Assembly: GCA_038231495.1 (NCBI GenBank)
Contig: JBBRLG010000012.1
Span: forward strand, 1-30,762
DNA: 30,762 bases
From: JBBRLG01 sp038231495
GTDB lineage: Bacteria; Planctomycetota; Planctomycetia; Gemmatales; Gemmataceae
Direction: 5' to 3'
The translations under genes were made by a program, and so were the position numbers. The notes beneath the pieces were generated by a model, which did no database searches, was not told where the DNA came from, and saw only the letters and a list, made by a program, of their open reading frames with translations. This document shows positions 9,922-18,264 of the stretch, in pieces (position 1 is the first letter of the stretch; every line of letters starts with the position of its first letter).

Positions 9922-10629
9922 TTAGAAACCCTTGTCCTTCTTAACGCCGCCGGGGCCGCCGCCGGGGATCTCCGTCTTGATCTCGAACTTCTCGCCGGCC
10001 ATGTCCTTCCAGGCCTTCTTCTGGTCGTCGGTCAGCGTGCCGGTGATCTTGTCCGTGGTCGCCTTGGTCATCTCGGCGGCCTTCTTGAACGCCTCTTGCC
10101 GCTTTTCGCGATCGCCGCGCGGCAGGTCCTTGAACAGTTCCTCGGAGTCCTTCTTAAGGTCCTTCAACTCGGCCGCGATCTCTTCCTTCTGCTTGTCGGT
10201 CAACTTCAGGCTTTTCAGCGTGTCCTCGTCCGAGAAGGCGCGGATGCCCTTGACCTGAACCTGAATCTGTTTGAAGCGTTTGGCCTGATCGGGTTTGAGG
10301 CTCTCGACCGGCTTGGCCAACGCCTTCGTGGCGTCCTCCATGATCGGCTTCATGACTTCTTGGATCTTGCTGAAATCGCCGCCGGCGTCCTGCATGGCCT
10401 TGCGGGCGGCCTCGTCGCGCTTATCCCCGATCTTCTTGAGGTCAGCCTTCTGGTCGTCCGTCAGCTTCAGTTCGTCCTGGACACTTTTGTTGAGCAATAG
10501 CATGGGGCCGTCCATGCCCATGCCGCCGAAGCCGCCGCCGCCCGGACGCGGGGGCTGCTGGGCCAAGCTAACGGATGCCGCCAACGCCACCACAGCCACG
10601 CCCAGCGCGGCCTTCGCAAACGTACGCAT
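9922..10629 (-). CDS. Secreted LTXXQ/Spy-CpxP-like helical protein
   Basis: A 235-residue exported protein with a clear signal peptide (MRTFAKAALGVAVVALAASV, cleavage after SLA) and a Gly-rich linker (residues 28-42). The mature part is almost entirely charged helices with repeated LTxxQ-type motifs: LKLTDDQKADL, LKPDQAKRF, LKLTDKQKEEI and LTDDQKKAW. This motif spacing is characteristic of Spy/CpxP-type periplasmic chaperones and stress sensors, and planctomycetes carry many such proteins. Chaperone function is inference. The tail is Gly/Pro-rich. GAGGAG lies 6 bases before the ATG. A long hairpin follows the gene. Confidence 0.7.
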   Translation of the reverse strand: MRTFAKAALGVAVVALAASVSLAQQPPRPGGGGFGGMGMDGPMLLLNKSVQDELKLTDDQKADLKKIGDKRDEAARKAMQDAGGDFSKIQEVMKPIMEDATKALAKPVESLKPDQAKRFKQIQVQVKGIRAFSDEDTLKSLKLTDKQKEEIAAELKDLKKDSEELFKDLPRGDREKRQEAFKKAAEMTKATTDKITGTLTDDQKKAWKDMAGEKFEIKTEIPGGGPGGVKKDKGF

Positions 10630-10733
10630 TTCCTACTCCTCAACTTGTGAATTCGATGTCGTGTACTCACCGACGTGCTGATTATAACCCCGCTTTACGC
10701 GGAGAGTCACGCACGGACTCCGATTTTGATTGG

Positions 10734-10782
10734 AAAAAAACAAACCCCGGAAACTGGTCGGATTAACCAGTCGCCGGGGTTC
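10734..10782 (-). terminator. Rho-independent terminator of the TIGR03009-type gene
   Basis: Read on the minus strand, ACCCCGG/CCGGGGT (10774-10780 with 10744-10750) and ACTGGT/ACCAGT (10766-10771 with 10753-10758) form a two-part stem. It is followed by a run of seven U's (A's at 10734-10740). It begins about 20 bases past the stop codon at 10803. This is the best canonical terminator in the window. Confidence 0.85.
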
Positions 10783-10802
10783 GGGAAAGCAGGGTGGGCC
10801 GC

Positions 10803-11624
10803 TCACTTTTCGGGCCGGATGATGCGCGGCGGCAGATCGCTTTTGCTGTCGACCGGCACCAGCTTCCAGTCGGCGTCCGGCTTCGGGGCGTCGAATTCGG
10901 CGCGGTTCACCTTGGCCTTGTCGTCGATGGTCGTGATGTCCCACAGGATTTCGCTGCGGTTGGGCGCCTCAAACCAAAGACGCCGCGGCAAGAAGTTTTC
11001 CCGGTTCAGCACGAGTTGGGCGCGTTGGAAATCGGCCTTGTCGCCCGCCAACTTCGGGTAAACGTCCACATAAATGTAATACTTGTCCTCGCCGGTCGGG
11101 TGCGGGGCGTCGGTGGACAGTTTGAGGTCGTAGCGCTCCCGCAGGTTGGCGGTGGTCGTGCCGAACACCAGCGTCAGGAAGCTGTCCTGCGCGACCTGGC
11201 CGGCCTTGGACTTCGGCATCTCGGTCGCATAAATCTTCTTGTCCGCGGGGCTGAACTGGTAGATGAACGCGCCCGTGCAGATGATCTTTTCGTGAATCTC
11301 CTTCTTGCCGAGGACGCTCATTTTCAGCAGCGCCAGGTTCTGCGCCGTCGGGCCGGTGCCGACCTTCATGTACTTGGCGAAGCCGGCGTACTTTTCCTCA
11401 GTCTTGAAGGTCTTATCCTTCTCCGTGCGCTCCAGCTCGGCCGAGAGCGTCACGATCTCTTGCATCTTCTTTTCCCACTGGCCGAGGTAGCCGTCCAGCT
11501 TCTTGTCCATTTCGGTGGCCGCGGGGGCCGGGGGCGTCGGCGGGTTCTGTTGCGCACCCACCGTGCCAAGGGGCGCGACGGCGGACAGTACCAGGGCGGC
11601 CAGTACCAAACCGATTCGACGCAT
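10803..11624 (-). CDS. TIGR03009-type secreted protein (LolA-like fold suspected)
   Basis: A 273-residue exported protein. Signal peptide: MRRIGLVLAALVLSAVA, cleavage near VGA-QQ. The mature protein starts with a Pro-rich stretch, then a helix (MDKKLDGYLGQWEKKMQEI) and beta-strands containing phrases I associate with the planctomycete family TIGR03009: LERTEKDKTFKTEEKYAGFAKYM, YIYVDVYPKLAGDKADFQRA, LVLNRENFLPRRLWFEAPN and EILWDITTI. The latter segments resemble the LolA/lipoprotein-sorting beta-sheet fold. Function unknown; lipoprotein handling is only suggested by fold. GGAG lies 9 bases before the ATG, and a strong terminator follows. The family assignment is from memory of the pattern. Confidence 0.75.
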   Translation of the reverse strand: MRRIGLVLAALVLSAVAPLGTVGAQQNPPTPPAPAATEMDKKLDGYLGQWEKKMQEIVTLSAELERTEKDKTFKTEEKYAGFAKYMKVGTGPTAQNLALLKMSVLGKKEIHEKIICTGAFIYQFSPADKKIYATEMPKSKAGQVAQDSFLTLVFGTTTANLRERYDLKLSTDAPHPTGEDKYYIYVDVYPKLAGDKADFQRAQLVLNRENFLPRRLWFEAPNRSEILWDITTIDDKAKVNRAEFDAPKPDADWKLVPVDSKSDLPPRIIRPEK

Positions 11625-11751
11625 AGCACACTTCTCCTCTCGTACGGTTTTCTGGGTCGTTCCCCGCCCGTTGCGGAACGGACGAGGCCCGCGATTCAGC
11701 TGCCAGGCGCGTTATAACAAGATGGCTTCCAGGCGCGAAGGCGTCCTTTTG

Positions 11752-11823
11752 GGCGAGCCGGGAGCGTAAGCGACCGGAGTTCATCTCCGAATGAACTCCG
11801 GTCGCTTACGCTCCCGGCTCGCC
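11752..11823. repeat. 32-bp perfect hairpin (GGCGAGCCGGGAGCGTAAGC family)
   Basis: The left arm 11752-11783 and right arm 11792-11823 are exact reverse complements over 32 bases, with an 8-base loop (TCTCCGAA). It begins 3 bases past the aldehyde dehydrogenase stop. Related decayed copies are at 46-117 and 25240-25271. It may serve as a transcript-end structure for the aldehyde dehydrogenase gene. Confidence 0.88.
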
Positions 11824-11826
11824 AAT

Positions 11827-13314
11827 TCATCCTAAATTGATGTAAACGGTCTTGACCTCCGTGTACATCTCCAACGCATATTCCCCAAGCTCGCGCCCGA
11901 AGCCGCTCATCTTGAAGCCGCCGAACGGCGCCGCCGCGTCGAACACGTCGTAGCAGTTGACCCAGACCGTGCCGGCCCGCAGCGAGTTGGCCAGGCGGTG
12001 TGCCTTGCCCACGTCGCGCGTCCAGACCGCCGCGGCCAGCCCGAAACACGTCTGGTTGCCGCGCTTGACCACTTCGTCGATGTCCTTGAAACGCAGAATG
12101 TTCATGACCGGGCCGAAGATTTCTTCGCGGGCAATCTTCATCTCGTCGCGCACGTCCGAAAAGACGGTCGGCTCGACGAAATAGCCCTTGTCGCCGTGGC
12201 GCTTGCCGCCGGTGAGGAGCTTGGCCCCCTCGCGCTTGCCGGCTTCGATGTAGCCCATGATGCGGTCGCACTGGTCCTGGGACACCTGCGGCCCTTGCGT
12301 CGTCTCCGGGTCGAAGGGGTCGCCGAGCTTCTGCGCTTTGGCTTTCTTCAACACCTTCTCGACGAACTGGTCGTGGACCTTGTCCTCGACGAACAACCGG
12401 CTGCCGGCGCAGCAGCATTGGCCCTGGTTGAAGAACAGGCCGAAATACGCCCCCTCCACCGCGGCGTCAAGGTCCGCGTCGGCAAAGACGACGTTGGGAC
12501 TTTTGCCGCCGAGTTCCAGGCTGACGCGCTTCAAGTTGCTGCGTGCCGCGGCTTCCATGATGATCTGGCCGGTCGTGTGCTCGCCGGTGAACGCAACCTT
12601 GTCGATGTCCGGGTGCGAGCTGACCGCGGCACCAGCGGTCGGGCCGTAGCCGGGCACGACGTTGATAACGCCATCGGGGATGCCCGCCTCTTGCGCCAGG
12701 GCCGCGACGCGCAGGGCGGTCAACGGCGTTTGTTCGGCGGGTTTCATGACGACGGTGCAGCCGGTTGCCAATGCCGGGCCCCACTTCCAGGCTTGCATCA
12801 GCAGCGGGAAGTTCCAGGGAATGATCTGGCCGACGACGCCGACCGGTTCGTGCCGGGTGTAGCAGAAATACGGCCCCTCGACGGGGATGGTTTTGCCGTG
12901 AATCTTGTCGGCCCAGCCGGCGTAATAACGGTAACACTTGACGGTCAACGCCAGGTCGGCGTTGAGGGCGATGTTGTACGGCTTGCCGTTATCGACCGTT
13001 TCGAGCGCGGCCAGTTCCTCGCGGTGCTTCTCCACAAGGTCGGCAAGTTTGTTAAGGAGCCGGCCGCGTTCCGAGGCATTCATTTTGTGCCAGGGGCCGT
13101 CCTCGAACGCCTTGCGCGCGGCCTTGACGGCAAGGTCGATGTCGGCCTTGTCGCCCTCGGCGACGTTGCAGATGACCTGGCCGGTGGACGGGTTGAGGGT
13201 CTCAAACGTTTTGCCGGAGACGCTGTCCTGCCATTTGCCGCCGATGAACAGCGGCTGGTCCTTGACCTGGGGGGCTTTCACGGTCCGACTTCTTTCAGCG
13301 GTTGCGGTCGCCAC
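11827..13314 (-). CDS. NAD(P)-dependent aldehyde dehydrogenase
   Basis: A 495-residue soluble enzyme of the ALDH superfamily (ALDH1/2-like) that oxidises an aldehyde to a carboxylate; substrate not deducible. Visible landmarks: PWNFP 166-170, the KPAEQTP cofactor region near 191, FTGEHTTGQ 242-250 (Rossmann glycine motif), general base Glu267 in LELGGKSPN, and NQGQCCCAGSR with catalytic Cys301 (middle of the Cys triplet). The length is exactly that of the family. The start is the GTG at 13314, with GGAGG 8 bases upstream; the frame runs open to 13593, but that part has no family similarity. A 32-bp hairpin follows the stop. A single-gene transcript is likely. Confidence 0.93.
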   Translation of the reverse strand: MATATAERSRTVKAPQVKDQPLFIGGKWQDSVSGKTFETLNPSTGQVICNVAEGDKADIDLAVKAARKAFEDGPWHKMNASERGRLLNKLADLVEKHREELAALETVDNGKPYNIALNADLALTVKCYRYYAGWADKIHGKTIPVEGPYFCYTRHEPVGVVGQIIPWNFPLLMQAWKWGPALATGCTVVMKPAEQTPLTALRVAALAQEAGIPDGVINVVPGYGPTAGAAVSSHPDIDKVAFTGEHTTGQIIMEAAARSNLKRVSLELGGKSPNVVFADADLDAAVEGAYFGLFFNQGQCCCAGSRLFVEDKVHDQFVEKVLKKAKAQKLGDPFDPETTQGPQVSQDQCDRIMGYIEAGKREGAKLLTGGKRHGDKGYFVEPTVFSDVRDEMKIAREEIFGPVMNILRFKDIDEVVKRGNQTCFGLAAAVWTRDVGKAHRLANSLRAGTVWVNCYDVFDAAAPFGGFKMSGFGRELGEYALEMYTEVKTVYINLG

Positions 13315-14103
13315 GAGAGTAACCTCCGGAGGGTGAGGGAGGGCGAGTTGCAGTCCTGGGCGGATTGTCGCAGCGCGCGGCACCGGCGTCAAGAACCGGG
13401 CCGGCGTTGCAATACCGCTTGCCGCCGGATGCGTGCCACGGCTTCGAGTGCAGCGCGGGCTACGGAGGAAGGCGTGGCAAATGAGGGGTCCACCTGCCTG
13501 GCGGCGGACGACAATTGACTTGATGGCGCCGCCGCTCAAATGGTGCCGAGTACGGCTCTGTCGATGGATGCTTACCGATGTAAGCCACGCCAATCACATA
13601 TGGCGAGGGTCACCCCCTACCATACGGTATCGCTTTGTAAATTGTTGACACAACACATTTGTCGATCAGCACTTACGCATCCATGACAGACCACAATCGA
13701 CCCTCGCCAATCTCGACCCTCGCCAACCTTGCCAACGCCGTTACCCTCATGTCGAAAAAAGGTGTCAGGAACCTTTTCTCCCATTCAACAGGGCTTTGCC
13801 CTTTTTTGCGTCGCTGTCGCCGTAAGTCCTTATTTGATCGTCGGTGAATTGCCGTAAGTCCCTAATTCTCGGTCGGAGCGCCGAATAAAAGGGCAAAGCC
13901 CATTCAACAGGCGAAACGTTCCTGACACCTTTTCCGAACCTCACCTTTTCCGAACCGGCTCCGCCCACCTTCTCCCAGTTCCACCCGGCGTGGTAGCGGT
14001 CTGCGTTTTTCTGTACGATGACGACATATTCTGCCGGGAAGTGCGGCGAGGAATCCGCCGTTCTCCGTCTCTTTCTGGTGGGCGTCAACGGGTCGAGGTG
14101 CCA
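13315..14103. other. Long divergent intergenic region between ALDH gene and ftsY
   Basis: 789 bases with no supported gene. It carries a 14-bp tandem repeat TCGACCCTCGCCAA (13697-13710 and 13713-13726), the inverted-repeat element 13757-13933, and a lone TTGACA (13645-13650) without a recognisable -10 partner. Promoters of both flanking genes should be here. Open frames through the repeat are probably chance. Confidence 0.6.
13757..13933. repeat. 177-bp inverted-repeat element with AAAAGGTGTCAGGAAC ends
   Basis: The outer arms are perfect over 16 bases (AAAAGGTGTCAGGAAC at 13757-13772, complement at 13918-13933). Inner arms are perfect over 15 bases (GGGCTTTGCCCTTTT at 13791-13805, complement at 13887-13901). 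CCATTCAACAG occurs twice in direct orientation (from about 13781 and 13900), and GCCGTAAGTCC twice in the centre. No coding content. The layout fits a BIME/MITE-like unit; RAYT-type mobilisation is inference. Confidence 0.75.
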
Positions 14104-15015
14104 ATGGATTTCCGTGACCTGTTCAAAAAATTAAAGAAGGGACTGACGCGCACGCGCACCGTCTTTGCCAGCGTCGCCTCGCTGTTCCGCCTGCGCGGCA
14201 AGGTCGATAAGGACTTTCTCGGCGAACTCGAAAAACGCCTTTACCTTGCCGACGTGGGCACCGCTGCCACCGCCGAAATCGTCGATCGCGTCCGCCAGGC
14301 GTTCCTCGACAAGGAGATCAGCGGCGACGTGGAGACGTTCGTCAAACAGCAGTTGAAGGAACTGGTCACCGCCGCCGACATCGGCCTACGCTACAACCCG
14401 TCCGGGCCGACCGTCATCATGATCGCCGGCGTCAACGGCTCCGGCAAGACGACCTCCATCGCGAAACTCGCCAAGCGTTGTCAGCTCGACGGCAAAAAGG
14501 TGATCGTCGCGGCGTGCGACACGTTCCGCGCCGCCGCCGTCGAACAACTCACCATCTGGAGTCAACGCATCGGTTGCGAGATCGTCAAGAACCAACAGGG
14601 CAGTGACGCCGCCAGCGTGGCCCACGACGCTTGCGAACGCGCCAAGTCCCGGGGGTTCGACGTTCTCATCGTGGACACCGCCGGCCGGCTGCACACGCAG
14701 ACGCACCTGATGCGCGAGTTAGAGAAAATCCACCGCGTCGTCAGCAACCAAATTCCAGGAGCGCCGCACGAAGTGTTGCTGGTGCTGGACGCGACGACCG
14801 GGCAGAACGCCGTGACGCAGGCGGAGAATTTCAAGAAGACAGTCCACTGCACCGGCATCATCCTGGCAAAACTCGACGGCACGGCCATGGGCGGGGCGAT
14901 CTTCGCGATCAAGCAAAAGGTCGGACTGCCGGTAAAGTTCATCGGCGTCGGCGAGACGCTGGACGACCTGGAACCGTTCGACCCCGACAGCTACGTCGAA
15001 GCCCTCTTCGCGTGA
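14104..15015 (+). CDS. ftsY: Signal recognition particle receptor FtsY
   Basis: A 303-residue SRP-GTPase that docks ribosome-SRP complexes at the inner membrane. An N-terminal amphipathic, basic helix (MDFRDLFKKLKKGLTRTRTV) probably binds lipid, followed by a helical N domain (about 30-90). The G domain shows G1 GVNGSGKT 109-116, DTFRAAA 139-145, DTAGR 191-195 and AKLDGTAMGG near the end. The long acidic A domain of E. coli FtsY is absent, as in many bacteria. The start ATG at 14104 follows a GAGG site; an upstream in-frame ATG at 13990 would add a non-conserved leader. The epimerase gene follows 33 bases later on the same strand. Confidence 0.96.
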   Translation: MDFRDLFKKLKKGLTRTRTVFASVASLFRLRGKVDKDFLGELEKRLYLADVGTAATAEIVDRVRQAFLDKEISGDVETFVKQQLKELVTAADIGLRYNPSGPTVIMIAGVNGSGKTTSIAKLAKRCQLDGKKVIVAACDTFRAAAVEQLTIWSQRIGCEIVKNQQGSDAASVAHDACERAKSRGFDVLIVDTAGRLHTQTHLMRELEKIHRVVSNQIPGAPHEVLLVLDATTGQNAVTQAENFKKTVHCTGIILAKLDGTAMGGAIFAIKQKVGLPVKFIGVGETLDDLEPFDPDSYVEALFA

Positions 15016-15022
15016 TGGCAAA

Positions 15023-15034
15023 GCCGCAAGCGGC
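15023..15034. repeat. 12-bp palindrome GCCGCAAGCGGC (core of the CCGCTTGCGG repeat)
   Basis: A short palindrome in the ftsY-epimerase gap. It contains the same core CCGCAAGCGG as the hairpins at 25171-25216 and 28579-28628. Confidence 0.45.
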
Positions 15035-15048
15035 AAAGGCGCATTGAA

Positions 15049-15984
15049 ATGAGCGAATTGTGTCTGGTGACGGGCGGGGCCGGGTTCATCGGGTCGCACC
15101 TGGTCGAAGGCTTGACCGCCGCCGGCCAGCGCGTCCGCGTGTTCGACAACTTCTGCACCGGGCTGGCCAGCAACTTCGCCGGCATCCGCCCGGCACCGGA
15201 GGTGGTCAAGGGCGACGTGGCCGACGCGGGGGCGGTCGAAGCGGCGATGAAAGGCGTCAACGTCGTCTACCACCTGGCGGCGCTGGCGTCCGTGCAGCAG
15301 AGCGTCGAGAAGCCGGCGAATACACACCACACCTGCGCGACCGGCACGCTTTACGTCCTCGACGCGGCCCGGCGGCAGGGCGTGCGCCGCGTCGTCTATG
15401 CCGCGAGCAGCAGCGCCTACGGCATTCCGGCGGGCGACGTGCAGACGGAACTCGACCCCGTACAGCCGCTTTCGCCCTACGCCGCCGCCAAGCTGGCCGG
15501 CGAATTCTACTTGCAAGCGTTTGCCGCGACGTACGGGTTGGAAACGGTGCGGCTGCGGTTCTTCAACATCTACGGCCCAAGACAACGGGCGGACAGTCCG
15601 TATTCCGGCGTGATTGCCCTTTTCGGCGCGGCCCTTAGCAACGGCAAAACGCCGACGATCTTCGGCGACGGCTTGCAGTCGCGCGACTTTACCTACGTGA
15701 CTGACGTGGTGCAGGCGCTGCAAAAGGCCGCGACCGTGCCGGGCATTTCCGGGCGCGTCTACAACGTCGGCACGGGCAAGAGTGTCAACCTGCTCGAATT
15801 GATCGCGGAGTTGAATCGGCTGCTAGGAACCAACGTCGTCGCGGAACACGCCGCGGCACGGGCCGGCGACGTGCGCTCTTCCTGTGCCGACATCCGCCGC
15901 GCGCGCGAGGAATTGGGTTACGAGCCGCGGGTCGCCTTTGCCGACGGGCTGGCGACCACGTTGCAGTGGATGCGGGGGCAGTAA
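15049..15984 (+). CDS. NAD-dependent epimerase/dehydratase (extended SDR, sugar-nucleotide type)
   Basis: A 311-residue extended short-chain dehydrogenase, most like UDP-hexose or UDP-N-acetylhexosamine 4-epimerases. Visible: the NAD-binding TGGAGFIGSH (8-17), AASSSAYG with Ser at 120-122, catalytic YAAAK (Tyr144, Lys148), FNIYGPRQ substrate motif near 175-182, and FGDG...RDFTYVTDV near 204-220. The RDF(T/I)YV segment is typical of sugar-nucleotide epimerases. It probably supplies envelope polysaccharide precursors; the exact substrate cannot be told. It lies 33 bases after ftsY and converges with the next gene across a 33-base gap. Confidence 0.88.
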   Translation: MSELCLVTGGAGFIGSHLVEGLTAAGQRVRVFDNFCTGLASNFAGIRPAPEVVKGDVADAGAVEAAMKGVNVVYHLAALASVQQSVEKPANTHHTCATGTLYVLDAARRQGVRRVVYAASSSAYGIPAGDVQTELDPVQPLSPYAAAKLAGEFYLQAFAATYGLETVRLRFFNIYGPRQRADSPYSGVIALFGAALSNGKTPTIFGDGLQSRDFTYVTDVVQALQKAATVPGISGRVYNVGTGKSVNLLELIAELNRLLGTNVVAEHAAARAGDVRSSCADIRRAREELGYEPRVAFADGLATTLQWMRGQ

Positions 15985-16017
15985 TCGAATGGTTCGCCAA
16001 GGCAGGACGTGCCTGCA

Positions 16018-17016
16018 TCAAACCGGATTCTGCTTATACCACGCGACCGTTTCCGCCAGTCCCTGGTCGAACGTGAAGCGCGGCTGATAACCGAGTTCGC
16101 GCTTCGCCTTCTCGATGCTGAAATCGAGGTTCATGCCGAGAAACTTCAAACGGCCCTGCGTCAAAAGCGGCGGCTGCGGGTCGTTGCGCCGCCGGGCCGC
16201 GCCTTCCATCCACCACGCCCCCAAACGCGCGACCCATAACGGCACCGAACTTTGGGGACGCGGCACGCCCAGGCCGTCCGCGATGCCTTCGATGAAACGC
16301 CGTTTTGAGACGAACTCGCCGTCGGTTAAATTGAAAACCTGTCCCACCACGTTGGGCTTTTCCGCCGCGAGCAGCGCCGCCTCGGCAAGGTTGACGACGT
16401 AGATCGTATTCATCGCCCGCTTGCCGCCGCCGCCGAGGTAACGGACCTTGCCGGCTCGCAGGTTGTCCAGCAGCCGTGGCAGCACGGTCCGATCGCGCGG
16501 GCCGTAAACGAAGCCGGGGCGCAACACCACGACGGGCACGCCGTGGTCGCGTTGGTAACGCAGCGCGAGTTGCTCCGACTCGACCTTGGTCTGCGTGTAA
16601 CCATCGACGTGGTGCGAGGGCAAGGGTGCCGATTCATTCGTGCCGAAGTGGTGGCCGGCGGCATAGACGCCGAGGCTGCTGAAATGGACGAAACGTCGCA
16701 GGGGAACGGACCGACACGCTTCGAGTAGGCCGCGCAGTGCCTCGACGTTGATCGCCCGGTAGTCCTCGACGGGGCCCCAGTCGCCGACCTTCGCCGCACA
16801 GTGGAAAATGACGTCCACGCCCTGGAGGGCTGCGGGCAAAATCGTCGCGTCGGCCAGGTCGCCGCGCACGATGGTGACGCCCCCGTTTTCGAGCAGTTTC
16901 GTGTCGCTGCCGGCGCGGGCGAGGGCGCGAACGGCGTAGCCTTTGCGCACGCACGCCTCGGCGAGGTGGCTGCCGGCGAAGCCCGTCGCCCCGGTGATCA
17001 AACAGGTGCCTGGCAT
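16018..17016 (-). CDS. NAD-dependent epimerase/dehydratase (SDR, 3beta-HSD-like)
   Basis: A 332-residue extended SDR. Visible: TGATGFAGSH (8-17), HFSSLGVYAAG with Ser113/Ser114, catalytic Tyr140 and Lys144 (YTQTK), LRPGFVYGPRDR substrate loop, and a C-terminal region ending RELGYQPRFTFDQGLAETVAWY, as in many atypical or 3beta-hydroxysteroid dehydrogenase-like SDRs. Substrate unknown; a sugar nucleotide, a dihydroflavonol-like compound or a steroid-like compound are all possible. The ATG at 17016 is chosen because the nucleotide-binding motif begins directly after it, with GGAGG 11 bases upstream; the frame is open to 17112. It is only distantly similar to the convergent epimerase at 15049-15984, so this is not a recent duplicate. 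Confidence 0.85.
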   Translation of the reverse strand: MPGTCLITGATGFAGSHLAEACVRKGYAVRALARAGSDTKLLENGGVTIVRGDLADATILPAALQGVDVIFHCAAKVGDWGPVEDYRAINVEALRGLLEACRSVPLRRFVHFSSLGVYAAGHHFGTNESAPLPSHHVDGYTQTKVESEQLALRYQRDHGVPVVVLRPGFVYGPRDRTVLPRLLDNLRAGKVRYLGGGGKRAMNTIYVVNLAEAALLAAEKPNVVGQVFNLTDGEFVSKRRFIEGIADGLGVPRPQSSVPLWVARLGAWWMEGAARRRNDPQPPLLTQGRLKFLGMNLDFSIEKAKRELGYQPRFTFDQGLAETVAWYKQNPV

Positions 17017-17139
17017 GGTCCGCGCAACCTCCGGCGGGGGCGGTCCGTGCCGGGTGAGAACGATGTTAGCCGAACGCTCTCTTTTCTTCGGAGTTTTGCG
17101 GCGGGTTGACAAGTGCGCTCGTCCCGGAATCCGGGACGG

Positions 17140-18264
17140 TTACTTCGCTTGCAGCTCGCGCGCCTGCCGATTGACCCGCAGCAGCCGGCTACAGCGCGCG
17201 CAATTCACGGGTGTCTCCGGCAAGGCGGCTACTTCCGCAACGTGTAGGCAAACCGGACAGGTGTACTGGTAGACGTGGCTGATTTTCTTCTTGCCCAGGA
17301 AACGGCCGAAAAGGGTGTCGGTTTCCTGCGTCGTCTTGGTGGCGGTCACCAAAAGGGATGCGTGTTCAAACCCTTCGACCGCGACGAGGCGCATGCAGCC
17401 GTCCTCGCAGCCCAGGGCAATTTGGCCGCCGCCGGGGGCCAGGTCGCCGCACATGACCTTGAGGCGCGTACGCAACTCCAACTGGACCTCCATCGTCGGC
17501 ACGGCGAGCAGCACGAGCCAGCCCTCGGCATCGACCGTAATAAACGACTCGGCGTCGAGCGTGAAGAAGCAGCCGCGCACCTCGGCGGCCTGTTGCGCAG
17601 AGACGACCTCCGCCCGCTCGACCAGATCCCACAGCTTCATGGAGCCGTCGCGGGCGCAGCTCACGGCCCACAGGCCGTCCGGCGACAATGACGCCGCCGT
17701 CACGCGGTCCTCGTGCGTACCCAGGACACAAACCTCCCGCCCCGACTCCACGTCCCACAGACGGACCGTGCCGTCGTGCGACCAGGTGAGCAGGTTGTGG
17801 CCGTCCAGCGTATAACGGCAGCCGGCCACGATGTCCTGGTGGCCGTGCAGGACCTTGCCCTCGCGTTCGTTGCCGACCTTGCGCAACATGACCTTGCGGT
17901 CCCAGGAGGCCGTCGCCAGTTGTTTGCCGTTGGGCGCGTAGGTGATGGCCGAAATGGGCCGGGTGTGCGCGACGAAGGTGTCCACACACTCCATCGTTTC
18001 GAGGTTCCAGAAGCCGAGCAAGCCTTCCATGGATCCCGAAATCCAACGGCGGCCGTCGGGCGTAAAGGCGCAGGCCGACAGTGCCTTGGGGTTGGCCTTC
18101 AGCGCGGCCATTTCGGTGCCGGTGCCGGCGTTCCAGTAGCGCAAATGGCCGTCCCAACCCGCGGACAGGACGGCGGCGTTGTCCGGGCTATAGGCGCAGC
18201 CGAACACCTCGCCGCTATGACCCGACGGCGCCATTTCGTCGGTCAACAGTCGTAGTGTGGTCAC
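17140..18264 (-). CDS. WD40-repeat protein with C-terminal zinc ribbon
   Basis: A 374-residue predicted cytoplasmic scaffold. About seven WD40 blades are seen (for example GHSGEVFGCAYSPD...GHLRYWN, AHTRPISAITYAPN...DRKVMLRK, GHQDIVAGCRYTLD...GTVRLWD, THEDRVTAASLSPD...GSMKLWD). Later blades diverge. The C-terminus carries a four-Cys ribbon, Cys336/Cys339 and Cys355/Cys358, likely binding zinc. No signal peptide or transmembrane segment. WD40 proteins are protein-interaction platforms, and the ribbon suggests a nucleic acid or protein contact; partner unknown. The GTG at 18264 has a G-rich ribosome site 4 bases upstream. The gene is transcribed away from the lipoate ligase gene. Confidence 0.82.
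   Translation of the reverse strand: MTTLRLLTDEMAPSGHSGEVFGCAYSPDNAAVLSAGWDGHLRYWNAGTGTEMAALKANPKALSACAFTPDGRRWISGSMEGLLGFWNLETMECVDTFVAHTRPISAITYAPNGKQLATASWDRKVMLRKVGNEREGKVLHGHQDIVAGCRYTLDGHNLLTWSHDGTVRLWDVESGREVCVLGTHEDRVTAASLSPDGLWAVSCARDGSMKLWDLVERAEVVSAQQAAEVRGCFFTLDAESFITVDAEGWLVLLAVPTMEVQLELRTRLKVMCGDLAPGGGQIALGCEDGCMRLVAVEGFEHASLLVTATKTTQETDTLFGRFLGKKKISHVYQYTCPVCLHVAEVAALPETPVNCARCSRLLRVNRQARELQAK

Noticed and set aside
11998..13518. 506-codon frame opposite the aldehyde dehydrogenase
   Set aside because: Antisense shadow of a well-supported gene, with no family features.
13315..13593. N-terminal extension of the aldehyde dehydrogenase
   Set aside because: The extension has no family similarity, and GTG at 13314 has GGAGG at ideal spacing and gives the normal family length.
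13697..13726. CRISPR-like or iteron array from the TCGACCCTCGCCAA tandem
   Set aside because: There are only two copies with a 2-base spacer, far too few and too close for either.
13765..14088. 107-codon minus-strand frame in the ftsY upstream region
   Set aside because: Much of it is translated from the inverted-repeat element, and the product has no recognisable features.
16002..16016. Hairpin GCAGG-ACGTG-CCTGC between the convergent epimerase genes
   Set aside because: The stem is only 5 bp without a U tract, too weak to call a terminator.
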